From NCBI RefSeq assembly GCF_003144245.1, contig NW_020289993.1, positions 186,001-250,000 on the forward strand: a DNA stretch of 64,000 nt, in the 5' to 3' direction. The notes beneath the pieces were generated by a model. The model ran no database searches and was not told where the DNA came from. It worked only from the letters and a program-made list of their open reading frames with translations. Of the stretch, positions 46,811-57,167 are shown piece after piece. The translations under genes and the position numbers were made by a program. Origin of the DNA: Jaminaea rosea. Taxonomy: Eukaryota; Basidiomycota; Exobasidiomycetes; Microstromatales. Numbering within the stretch: position 1 is the first letter of the stretch; each line of letters starts with the position of its first letter.

Positions 46811-46838
46811 CGAGGTAGCAATAGCGAGGTAGCAATAG
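46811..46838. repeat. 14-bp perfect tandem duplication
   Basis: CGAGGTAGCAATAG repeated twice head to tail. Read directly; no function apparent. Confidence 0.85.
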
Positions 46839-47305
46839 GATGGGCTAAGCAGTCATCGTCATTGTACCATCGAGCAGGATGATCAATAAAAGGCGATGTT
46901 GCGAGCCATCATTATCCTCATCATCCTCATCGTATTTCCATCGCAACGCACGCACTCGCCCGGTCACGCAGTTGCGCCACCTCTGCGACGCTCCCAGAGC
47001 TCGCATAAGCTCGTGGTGGCTGCACGTTCACACATGGGCGGATCTGAAGAGCAGACAGAGTTAGAAAGGATCAGTCCGTCGGCACATCGGCGTGGGCGCG
47101 ACCCTTGCCCCAACGGTGTGATCAAGAGCAGGGAACAGCTCACGGCTCATTCACTCGCACAGGCCATGATGCAAGCTACGTAGCGACGCAGCGAGTTGTC
47201 ACGGCGGAGGTGACGCTCCCGGTGATCAGTGACGCTGTGGGCATGAAAAGCTGGTCCCTATTTGCAATAGGCTCTTCCTCGCTCGGCCCACTGATCGCCC
47301 GATCC

Positions 47306-48761
47306 TCACTCCGCAACGAACAGACTTGACACCCCGTAGCCCGTTCCGCAGCATAAGGCGGCTACTCCTACCTTCTGGCCCGTCCTCCTGAGCTCGCTCA
47401 ACAATGATGTGACCAGTCTTCCACCAGATGCCCCTAATGGATGACCTAGGCTGATCGCGCCGCCTTTGACGTTGACCTTGGACTCGTCGAGACCGAGGGA
47501 ATCGATTGTCATCAGGATTTGTGAGGCGAAGGCTGTGGGCGCGTGGGCGGGAGAGAGGGATCAGCGCCAGTTGGGCCTCCTTGTCACGTACGGCGCTCAC
47601 CCTCGTTGATCTCCCAAAGATCCACCTCCCCTACGCCCAAGCCATATCGTTCCAACAACTTGGGCGTGCTCTTGGCAGGTCCAATACCCATTTCGTCTGG
47701 CCTGACCCCGGCAACGCTTGTACCGACCCACTTGCCTAGCACCTCCATTCCTGAGCTTTCGGCGAGGTCGCGACGGCAGAGGGTGAGGGCGACTGCCCCG
47801 TCTGACACTTGGGAGGAGTTGCCTGCGGTGGAGCAGCCGTCGGCTTTGAATACGGGTTTGAGGGTCGACTGCCGGTGTGCGAGCAGAAGTGTGAGCAAGT
47901 AGTCGATGCTTGATTTCCTGTCGCACGCTGACCCACCAATTTCTCGACCGTAGTGCCATGTCTGATGCCCTCATCATGCTCGACCACTCTCTTTGTCTCG
48001 CTTCCATCCTCTTCGACCCATCTGACCTCAATAGGTACGATCTCGCCTCCCAACCTCCCATCCTTCTGCGCTTTGCCAGCTCTCTGATGACTTTGCGCCG
48101 CAAAAGCGTCCTGCCTGTCCCTTCCCACCCCGTAGCGCTCCGCAACATTCTCACTCGTCAGACCCATGCTCATCAAACAATCGCGAGCCTCCTGCACTGG
48201 GCTGTCCTTCATCGCCGGCGAGAGTTTGACGGGAATGGCCTTTGTCTCCCAATCGCGACTCATCGAGTCGAATCCGGCGGCTACTCCGCACTTGATGCTG
48301 CCCGTCTGGATTGCTGCGCCTATATCACTGATACTCTGCAAGCCTGAAGCGCATTGCCTGTTCGTCGTACGGTAGGCGGCACTGATGGGTAGACCGGAGT
48401 GTAGGGCGGCCAAGCGACCGGATTTGGCACCTCCAAGCTCAGCGAGAACCGTTCCTGCGCAAACATCTTCGATGAGTTCGAGGTCGATGCCGCGTGACTC
48501 CAGGCGCTTGCGTGTGTGGGTGTAGACGTGGGAGAGGAGCTCTTCGGGGTACATATGCTTGAAGCCCTGTGTGGATGAGAGATGCGAGATGAGTGGGAGT
48601 CACTATGAGAGTGACACGAGGCGCATGGTACATGGCGTACCTACCTTGCCCATTCGAGCGATGGGTGTACGCAGCGCAGTGGTGATGACGACGTCGGTTG
48701 GTCGCTTCGTCAGGAGGCTGTCTAGGGCGCTGCGCCTTGGGAGGGAGGCTCGCAAGGCCAT
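47306..48761 (-). CDS. 3-ketoacyl-CoA thiolase (acetyl-CoA acyltransferase)
   Basis: Exons 48645-48761, 47937-48566, 47601-47868, 47306-47532; 413 aa. It cleaves 3-ketoacyl-CoA in beta-oxidation. Active-site blocks: [20 protein letters not shown] (nucleophilic Cys), [38 protein letters not shown] (recreated by splicing), [18 protein letters not shown] (His) and [11 protein letters not shown] (second Cys). Similarity is to the ACAA1/Pot1 branch. The N-terminus [20 protein letters not shown] lacks a recognisable PTS2 nonapeptide and the C-terminus SLFVAE is not PTS1; the Arg/Ser-rich start could instead be mitochondrial. Splice phases all fit. Confidence 0.92.
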
Positions 48762-49338
48762 ACTGGTGGTGGCAGTGGTGGTGGCGGAGGGGGTTCAAGG
48801 ATCGTAGTTGAAGCTGAGAGTTACGCTCGGATCTGAGGTTGGCGATCAAGGCGACTTTTTGTGAGTGGTAGTAAGAGCGAAGTCAAGATGGGCAAACTCA
48901 ACAGCGCCAGGAACAGAAGCCAACTAACCTTTCTAAAGCTCTCCAGGTCGTCCGACTTTTCCGGCTCCATGTCCATGACGGGTCCAGCCCGGCCGGCGGA
49001 CGGATGTCGCGGCAGCGGGGCAGCGACTGCTTCCCTTCGCCTTCAATCTCGAGCAGGGGCCCCGCAGCATAGTGGCTTTTGCATCGACGAGGCTCATTCT
49101 TCAGGCAGCATACCTACGAGCTCAGCGACTCCTGCTGCTCATTGTCGTCGCCGCCTATTGCAGCGAGAGCAAAGATCAATACAATCTTGCTGCAGAGATG
49201 AACAGATCGACGCTCTTAGATAGCGTCACGGTGATGATCGAACGTCACTCCGACTTGCAAGCTCTGCCCCTCGATGCCTCGGCCAATACAACACTTTCGA
49301 ATTGCGACGGCACTTCAGATGGCCATCTTTCTCTTTCT
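48762..49338. other. Intergenic region
   Basis: 577 nt between the thiolase ATG and the GST stop, both minus. It should contain the thiolase promoter. An open frame reading MAFASTRLILQ... runs across it but lacks support. Confidence 0.5.
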
Positions 49339-50160
49339 CTACTTTTCCACCCCCTTGTAATCAGGATGATCTCCCTGCTTCTCAGCAGCGCCTGCAATCA
49401 CAGCCGGGTGAGCCTGTATGTTACGCCAGATGCGCTCAATGGTTGGATAGGCAGAGAGATTGATCTTGCACCTGTGCAATAGAGAAGTACGCATGGATTC
49501 AGCTTGCCAGGCCCACCGCGGCTGCCCCTTCTGTACTCACGCCAAAGCCATGTCTAACTGCGCTGCCAGGATAACGTCCGCCATTGTAAAGTCATCGCCT
49601 ACCGCGTACTTGCCCGCCTTCTGGACTTCATTGGAGCTGATCGTCCTCTCTACTGCCATCAAAGCCCTCTCAGTCGCATGCACACGCCACTCAATGGCCT
49701 TCTGCGTGACAGCTTCATGGTCAGCCCCTTCCTCGAGCGTCTTGCCTACCGCCCATTCGGCTGCTCGTCGGGCGACGGAGGAGTTGCAGACGGGCTGGGT
49801 GTCCGCCTGAATGATGCCGACAAGGTCCAGGACAAGGGCTCGGCGGGGCCAATCGGTCTCAGGAGGCAGAAGACGTGGAGACTCCAGAAAGGCTGAGTCG
49901 AGGTAGAGGAGAGCAGTTAAGCTGTTCCTTAGCCAGAGGCTTTGCCCACCTTCCTGGACCACCTCAAGTGCGGGTACGCGAGCGTTTGGATTGATCCGGC
50001 TGAGATAGTCGGGCTTATTTTGTTCCTTTGCAGACAGGTTCACATACACTGCCTCGTAGGGGAGCTGCTTGTAGGCGAGGGCAATCCACGGCCGGTGTGA
50101 GGCAGAGGAGGTGTGGGTGGTGTAGAGGCGGAGCGAGGGGGTTATAGAGGAGTCGGACAT
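49339..50160 (-). CDS. Glutathione S-transferase, zeta-like (maleylacetoacetate isomerase candidate)
   Basis: Exons 49541-50160 and 49339-49471; 250 aa. N-terminal thioredoxin fold: LRLYTTHTSSASHRPWIALA carries the Ser/Ser/Cys-type motif of zeta GSTs in modified form (SSASHRPW instead of SSCSxRVR); NPNARVPALEV contains the cis-Pro; LRNSLTALLYLDSAF is the glutathione-contact strand. The C-terminal helical domain has GDDFTMADVILAAQLDMALA and, after the intron, INLSAYPTIERIWRNIQAHP. Zeta enzymes isomerise maleylacetoacetate in tyrosine breakdown. The catalytic Cys is replaced by Ala at the motif, so a different activity is possible. Confidence 0.78.
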
Positions 50161-50388
50161 GGTCAAGGGGGGAGTGAGATGCCAAGACACAGCGAGGAAA
50201 AGAGAGATTTAGAGGAAGGAAGGACAGTTGCTTAGCTTCTCACTGCCTCGCACCCTTCTCAGGTTCGATAGGTGATGCGTACGGCCACGGCGGAAACGGA
50301 TTTGAGTGTGCACGGACGTCGCCTTGACTCATGCGATACGGATCATGACCTCACGCCAACGAGCCATGACTGACGAACGTCTTGTTGA

Positions 50389-51542
50389 TTACAGTGATGC
50401 CATCTCGCCCCCGCCCACCTGTTCTCCCTGCAAGAATCTGATCAGCACATCTGTAAATTCCCTCGGCCTCTCTGCTTGAACCCAATGCCCCGCATCGAGA
50501 GTGACGTGTTGCGCGTTTGGGAAGTAGGTCTGGTTCATGCCCACGAGGAGAAGCAGGTCAGTCTTTGTCCTCGCCTTCTTGATCTATTGATACATTCGTT
50601 AACTCACGTTGGCAATGGGTATGTTCTTACGATTGAGGTACTTGCTCTTTGACCCCTTGACAAAGAGGGTCCTTCCCTCCCACTTCCTTCCTCCGTCGAC
50701 ATCGTAAGGGAAGTCGCCAATCTGCGGCAGGTGCTCCTTGATCGTTTCGACCGGCACTCGGAAAGACCATGGCTTGTCGGGCGAGTTGGAGGGGCGATGC
50801 AGGTTGGTAAGGAGGAAGGAGCGGATCGAGGGGTCCTGATGCGAGAAGTAGGGTTCAGCTTGAGGTCCCAATGTCGTGGTGGGACGCGCCTACTCACGCT
50901 CTCCGTCTCTTTCAACATCTCATCGGCGTGCTTTCGATCGTTGCAGCCCTTCTTGTTGATATCAATCATCGCCTCCATGTACTTCTCAAACTGCTCACTC
51001 AGTGCCCCCCTCGCAGGGCTCATATCCACGCTGACCATGCTCTCCAGCTCCCCCTCCTTGAGCGACTCATCGAGAGCAGTAGCCATGACAGCTTTCCCAC
51101 CCATGGAATGGCCGACGAGTGCCACCTTTGAGAGGTTCTGAGATCGAATGAAACGCAGCAGATCGGCAGCCATATCCTTGTAGCTCATACCGGAGTCTAT
51201 ATGCGGGCTCGTGCCGTGATTACGGAGGTCGACTGCGTAGACTGGGAGATTAAGCTTGGAGGCGAGGGAGCGGGAGAGGGAGCGCCAATTCTGTTTCGAG
51301 CCAAAGAGACCGTGTGCTATTACCAAGGATTTGCATGATGTGCTTGCGGTGGAGGAGGAAGAAGGGGGAGGAGCATGGTGCTCGAATGCAAGGTCGACGG
51401 TTTGTCCTGTTGGCGGTGCGGGCGGGATGGAGAATGGGTCGCTGCTTGCTTTGCTGCTGTTGAAGAGGGAGTGCGTTGTGTGAAGCCTTCGACAAGGTGT
51501 CAAACTGCGCAGTGGAGCAGCTGCTCTCAAGGCGAGTGACAT
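50389..51542 (-). CDS. IMO32: Mitochondrial alpha/beta hydrolase, IMO32/ABHD11 family
   Basis: Exons 50898-51542, 50608-50835, 50389-50529; 337 aa. The N-terminus MSLALRAAAPLRSLTPCRRL is an Arg-rich mitochondrial presequence. The hydrolase core has VIAHGLFGSKQNWRSLSRSL (oxyanion region), YAVDLRNHGTSPH, the nucleophile elbow VGHSMGGKAVM, VSVDMSPARG, and near the end DAGHWVQAERP with the catalytic His. ABHD11 in animals protects the 2-oxoglutarate dehydrogenase complex; yeast Imo32 is a mitochondrial protein matured by Oct1. The ATG at 51542 is preferred; the codon at 51551 is not ATG. It shares a 163-nt divergent promoter with the SHQ1-TTI2 gene. Confidence 0.88.
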
Positions 51543-51705
51543 TGTAGTCACGAATGAATGCTGCGTCGAGAAGCAAGCAAAGGAAGCCTCGCAGCGCGTC
51601 CAAAGGCGGACTGACGGACTGGCGGAGTGAGAGAGAGCTCAAGGATGATGAGCTTTTCCTCCGTTTCCTTCGTCCTACTCTCTGACTTGCCCTCTCATCC
51701 TCAGA

Positions 51706-54700
51706 ATGGCCTCGGATGAGCCATCTCTCGGTCTCACTCCGCCATATCGCATAGGACAAAGCTCGACACACGTCTATGTAGAAGCTCACTGCGCCGATAC
51801 GCCCGCCAACATCCAGCCCGAAGCCGCGTGCGATGATACCATCTTTGCGCTACGATGTCCGCCCTACTACTTGCCGTGAGCCGCACCGACTACAAAGAAG
51901 CCTCGTCTTGAGTCGACGACTGACTTGCATCGGCTTCTCTCTCTCTGCGTCCTCCTCGAGCAGACTTCACTTTCCAGCCGCTCTCAAGCCCACTCTACAT
52001 GTCCATAGGCAGGGATCCGTTGTGCGCGTCGATCTAGAGAAGCAGACAGCAGACCTCGAATTCCTCGGTCTCGACGATCTGCAGCCGACGCTCTTCGTCG
52101 ACAATACCGGGACCAGTAGCGAGGAGGCTTCCACCTCGCAGCAGCGTGGCGACGACGGAGGCGAGGCCAAGGAGCTCCTGTCGAATGTCCTAGATCGCGA
52201 AAAGCTGACTGCCGTTGATGAAGGCAAGGAGGAGCGTAATAGCAAGAGCAAGGGAAAGAAGATGAAGGCCGCTTTGTCTCCGCTGGATCTCGACGAGATC
52301 ACACGCCAAGCCAATGCACAACGAGCAGAGCATGCCGAAGATGAGGCCTTTGACGAGCAGGGCTACTTGGACGCATACGTGGACGAGGACGGGTATATCG
52401 CCGAGTTGGTGAGGACGAGGTGGAGTACCGAGGGCGGCGCACCAGCAACGACACTACCGCAGGCCTTGGACAATCAAGCACCAGCGCCCTCGCAGCTGGT
52501 AATTGCCATCCTACTCGACCTCCTCCTCGCGCACCACCTGACGCTCACCCACATCGGCGGGCCCCCTCTCAGCTCCGCCAGCTCAGCGTACTTGCTCTGC
52601 TCCTTGTCACGCACCCTTTCATCACCTAGCCCGTCTCCGCCCTCCAACCCACAAGAAGCCCTCCGCTGCGCCTATCGCCGCGGCTTGGCATTCGCGCCTC
52701 ACGCAAGCTGGGCGTTGTGCAAACGGGCACACCAGGGCGGCGTTGCAACGCTGCGCTCCCCGGATCCGCGCCAGGCACTGGCAAAGGTACTCCGCGATGT
52801 GGACGAGTGCCTTGCAGCTGCGGTCAGTGATGAGCCAGAGGGACCTATGGAGGCAGAGAGATGTAGAGGTCTGAGGGAGAGCTTGACTCGAGAGCGCTTG
52901 GGTGTTGAACTGGGACGACTTGATGAAGACTTGTTGAAGGGGCTGGCAGATGAGTTGCAAGGGATAGAGATGAGCAAGACGGGTGTGGGAGCGAACTGGG
53001 ACCTGGAATTGCTTGAGCAGATGGCGGACGAGGTCATTGAGGAGGAAAAGGGGCAGACACAGGGAGAGACACGGTAGGTGTGTTGCCGCGATGCCCCTCA
53101 TTCAAGACCGCATTTCGCCATGAGTGCTGACCTCGTTTCTCGTCATCCCTCTCCGCAGAGAACAAGCTCTTAAAGAGGAGCAACGCATTTCCGATCTGTG
53201 CGACCTCCTTGAGCCGCCACACACCCTCGCCGTTCGTTTGGACGATCCGGATGGACTCAAATCCGCAGCACCGTCGACGAGTGAGGAGCAAGAGCAAGGG
53301 CAAAGATGGCGCAATGAAGAGGTCCCGCAGCTGCTGAGAAGGCTGGGCCGAGAGTTGGGATTGATGGGTGTGAGACTGGGACGTAGGAGGCAGCAGAAAG
53401 CCACTGCCAGCACCTCACGTGGGCCATCATCCTTCACTCCAACGGCAACGACCTCGCCAGCTACCCAAACGCTCGGTCGCGTCCTCATCACCATCTCCCG
53501 CTTTAATGACCCCTTCACACCGTGGTCCACCCTCTCAAGCAGCACCGTCTCGCGCCGCACCCTTACACGTCTCCTCCCTACTTCGCCTGCATCACTCTCG
53601 CACTCCATTGACATCCTCCATTCCGTACTCTCAAGCTACATTCGTCCGCTCTTTCTCTCTGTGGGCGGCGGTGGACCCGTCGATGAGAACACAGGCAGAC
53701 TTCGAGGGCAGAGGGTCGGGATGGAGATGAAGGCGGGTGCAGGACGCAGGACTACTGGGATCGAGGAGGATGTGGCTTGGAAAGGAGGTCAAAAGGGAAG
53801 CCAGGGCTCGAACGGGAACGACGTTCTGGCGAGAAGCAAGGGCGTCGCTGTGCACCTGACACTTCAAGCCTGCCTGGAAGGGCTGCAGAGGTTGCAAATT
53901 GCTTGGGAAGAGCGGAGGGATCAACGAGCCCCAGCGACTGTGATACACGCCTCCTCATCATCACATGGTCCTGCGCCCTGGCCATCACTCTACCCTCTAC
54001 TCCTCCCGCCCCTCCTCACACTGGCAGAAGACCCCTCCCCACCCTGGCGATTGCGCGGCGCAACACTGATCGTCAAGTACCTGCTCTCTTCGTCTCACGC
54101 CCGTCGACTCCTCCAGGCAGCCAATCTGGTGCCGCACATACGGGACGTGCTAGGAAGTGATTTGACTTACCTTTCCTCCGCTGGCGGAGTAGGAGTGGAG
54201 CTTCTGGATATGGCGCTGCAGGGCTTGCGGATCCTCGCAGTCGTCGGAGAGGAAGGGGAGGCAAGACAGGAGGTAAAGGAAGAGCTGATGCGTCTCATTC
54301 AGGAGGGAGTGCTCCGCGTGTGGAGTATGGCCCCTGCCAGCCTTACGGCGCTGGACGTGGACGTAGATTCGCCCGGCAGCACCTCCTCCGACACCCCTCT
54401 GGACCTGCTCAGCTCAACGTTCCATCATCTCACCCTGCTGCTGGAAGACCTCGGCCATCCTTATGTGGCGCGCTACGTGGATGTGGTGCTGCAGGTGCTG
54501 CTCGGTAGTGTCAATGGGCTAGAGCTGCCTGAGGGAGAAGGGGCTGCGCCTACGATGGCAAGTAGGGAGAGGGCAAGGCAGAGGATGGTGAGAAGGAGGG
54601 AGAGGGCAAGGCACGCGTTGCGAGCTTCGGGAGTGTTGGTGCTGGGATGCTTGAAAGATCTCGCGAGCAGCGAGGAGGTCCATGATGGCCCTCTTCTCAC

Positions 54701-55049
54701 CATCACCTCATCATCGCTTCCCCTGACCCCACCAGGCCTATCGCGCTGGCTTCCTCGCGCACTCGGGGCTCATGTGCGCGCTTGGCTAGCGCTGCACGAA
54801 GACGGCTTCGATGAGGACGAGGATGACTATGAGGCGACGATGGCCCTGCACGCCGAGCTCAGGCAGAGCTGGAGCATTTGGCAACGCGTACCGCCCCCTT
54901 CTCTTGAGTCGCCGGAGGGGACAGATAGCGAGAGGCTGAGCGTGGAGGAGATGGAGCAAAGGGTACTTGATGGTTTGGTCGAAGATGATGGCGATGAGCG
55001 CGGGAGAAAGGAGGCAGAGGAGATGCGTCGTCAATTGTTTGGACGCTGA
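51706..55049 (+). CDS. SHQ1-TTI2: SHQ1-TTI2 fusion protein (H/ACA RNP assembly factor joined to TTT-complex subunit)
   Basis: Exons 51706-51875, 51964-53073, 53159-55049; 1056 aa, all phases consistent. Residues 1-105 form the CS-like domain of Shq1 (LRCPPYYLPLHFPAAL across the first intron matches yeast YYLRLRFP). FDEQGYLDAYVDEDGYIAEL corresponds to FDPEYYVSEY. About 235-427 is the Shq1 helical domain: ILLDLLLAHHLTLTHIGGPP, AYLLCSLSRTL, CAYRRGLAFAPHASWALCKR, ALAKVLRDVDECL, and the end NWDLELLEQMADEVIEEE. After the second intron the chain reads as Tti2: FNDPFTPWSTLSSS, SLYPLLLPPLLTLAEDPSPP and WRLRGATLIVKYLL, EGVLRVWSMA, HHLTLLLEDLGHPYVARYVD. Shq1 chaperones Cbf5/dyskerin; Tti2 with Tel2-Tti1 matures PIKKs. 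The TTI2 part has no ATG of its own before 53364, already inside its helical region. Confidence 0.72.
53074..53158 (+). promoter_or_regulatory. Intron that joins SHQ1 to TTI2; its donor contains the SHQ1 stop codon
   Basis: 85-nt intron: donor ACG|GTAGGT, branch TGCTGAC about 30 nt before the acceptor CTCCGCAG. If retained, translation ends at TAG 53075-53077, directly after GQTQGETR, giving a complete 456-aa SHQ1. If spliced, the frame continues REQALKEEQRISDLCDLL into TTI2. Consensus read directly; use in vivo is inferred. Confidence 0.65.
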
Positions 55050-55212
55050 GCATCCTCATTTGGTCTCACTCGCATACAATACCACCCAATCAGCATCTTT
55101 ACGGCCTCGTGTGATCGCATGAATGTCATTTGATGCGTCTTCAAGCGTCTCGTGTGCTCTACACATCCGGCCCTTCTCCATATTCTCTCGTGTCCCTCCT
55201 TCTGTCTGCCTC

Positions 55213-56870
55213 TTATCCCGCAACTCTGAAGCAAAGGCCTGCTCCCAGCACGAACTGTAGAACAGCGATGACGAACAACAATTGCACCCTCCTGGCCCTC
55301 TGCGCATGCCCCAACGTCGCCACACCTGATCCTGCTGCCCCCGCGTTCGCCAGGCCAGGGGGGAGTGAGGCCGCATCTGGCAGGATGATGTGACGGAGTG
55401 ATCGAAGGAGGAAGAATGCGAGAGCCGCATGGGTGTAGAGGAAGGTGAGCCACCAAATGAGGCTCGAGAGGCCGCTTCCGCCTGATGTACTGCCTGCATT
55501 CGTAGCTGAGCCGCTGCCGCCAGTGAGTGGGGCCAAGACCGTAGTTCCCAGCGTGACGCAAGCAGGGACGAACTTATAGCCCGAGTAAGCCGCCAGATCT
55601 AGGATGCCGTAGTGGTCCGAAGGAACATTGAGGAGGTAGAGACCTAGGCGGACTACCATGAGCTCCAACACTACGACGACAAGAGCCCGGGAGGCTGTCA
55701 AGCCTAGGATCTCGGGCCTGAATTTGTGGCTGAGTCCAAGTGTGACGGCTATGAGGAGGACGTAAGTCACAAAGGACATGACTGCGGGCGAGAGGAGAAG
55801 ACAGGCAGGGTATCAGCATACGGGAGGGTATCAAAGGGGGGAAAGGGGAAGGGCCGGTCGGAGGGGCGTCCTGCTGGCACTCACCTGGCAAATAATGATC
55901 CACAGCCATAACGTCGTCCCTCGGCGCCGCATAGCCTCTTAACGATGCTCCTGCCCTCTTTCCACCACTACTCTGCGTACTGCCTACCCCACTTTGACCG
56001 GGCCAATCTCCTGCGCCATTACTGTCCCCTCCATTAGCTCCAGCCATGAAAGCGCGATGATGCGCCCTACTCCACGGTCTATGTCTCCAAGGGAAGAGAA
56101 TGACCCTGATCTTGCTAACCACATAGCTTCCCGAGACGTCGTAGTAGGGTTTGAGATTGGACATGGTGGGAAGGTAGCCTCCGAGCTGTGAGGGCAGCGA
56201 GAGATGGGGGCATATAGTCAGTTACCCTCGTCGCGGCGTTGCGACGGCGGCACTGGCTTGATCAACTCACATTCTTCTGTACATACTCGCCTCCCACAGA
56301 CGCCATGTGCATGCCCATTTGCGCCGTCATGTTCACATTGGGATCATTGGACAAGAAGTTGCCAAAGGGCCCCGGGATGCCTTGCCCTCCACCAGGTCCT
56401 CCGGGTCCTCTGCCTCCTCCCGGTGCTCCAGGCCCACTGTAAAAGCCATTCGACGATGGACCAGCTCCTTGCCCATAGCTTGAACTGTAGTGGCCACCAT
56501 CCATTGCTGAGCCGAAGCTAGCTGCTGGGTAACCTTGATCGTACTGCTGTTGGTGAAGGGGCTGCTGCTGCTGTTGCTGAATCGGCGGGCTCGAGTAACG
56601 AACGTAGGGGGCTGACTGCTGCTGCTGTTGCTGAACAGGTACAGCACCTAGCCTACCACTACCTCCAGCGCCGCCTCCGCTACCAGCAGCCCTGGATCTG
56701 GCAGCAGACCCGGCAGAATGATGCTGCTCAGCCGAAGACGTTGCCTGAGCTGCACCGTAACCAGGCTGAGGTGTAACAGGTGGGTCAGGGATATGCCTTG
56801 GTGGGTGATGAGGTACAGGATGGACGAGAGGAGGTGGAGAACGCGACGTCTGTTTCGGTGGCGAGTACAT
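55213..56870 (-). CDS. YIF1: YIF1, Yip1-interacting ER-Golgi membrane protein
   Basis: Exons 56271-56870, 55885-56185, 55213-55781; 489 aa. Yif1 works with Yip1 and Rab GTPases in COPII vesicle traffic. The N-terminal ~170 residues are Pro/Gln/Gly-rich and disordered (two Gln-repeat tracts). NDPNVNMTAQMGMHMASVGG and EYVQKN lead over the first intron to LKPYYDVSGSYVVSKIRVIL and FPWRHRPWSR, the hallmark cytosolic motif. After the second intron come five membrane spans: VMSFVTYVLLIAVTL, ALVVVVLELMVVRLGLYLL, LDLAAYSGYKFVPACVTL, IWWLTFLYTHAALAFFLL and LLFVIAVLQFVLGAGLCF. The loop between TM3 and TM4 has a Gly/Ser insertion. Splicing places the family motifs in order and phase. Confidence 0.92.
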
Positions 56871-57167
56871 GGCTAGCGTGATGATGGGGAGGAGGAAAGG
56901 AAGGAGCAAGGAAAGCAAGTGGAAGCCAGAGCCCTGAGCCAGGGCGGGAAGCTCAATTGGCGCACAGACGCCCAACTCGTCGATGAGCTGGACTGCCGCG
57001 TGGAGAACGAGCAGAGACCGCCGTTCCGACAGTGGGAAACAACGAGAGCAACAGCAGCTACTTCACGCAGAGGGTAGCATACAAAAGCAAGGATGCGGGG
57101 TGCGGGAGGACGACGGCATTATCATGGCATTGCAGAAATGATGTCGGCAGCGTCATCGCCGTCGACA

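Larger units (their letters stand above)
46109..47305. other. Intergenic, THI5 promoter region and thiolase 3' region
   Basis: 1.2 kb between THI5's ATG and the thiolase stop, both minus. It contains a TATA box near THI5, a GGGCGT repeat around 46250-46272 and a 14-bp tandem duplication at 46811-46838. No gene supported. Confidence 0.5.

Noticed and set aside
53074-53364. TTI2 as an independent gene starting between 53074 and 53364
   Set aside because: The ATGs at 53093 and 53120 are out of frame or stop at once, and the first in-frame ATG at 53364 lies inside the similarity region. Kept as the main alternative to the fusion but less likely.
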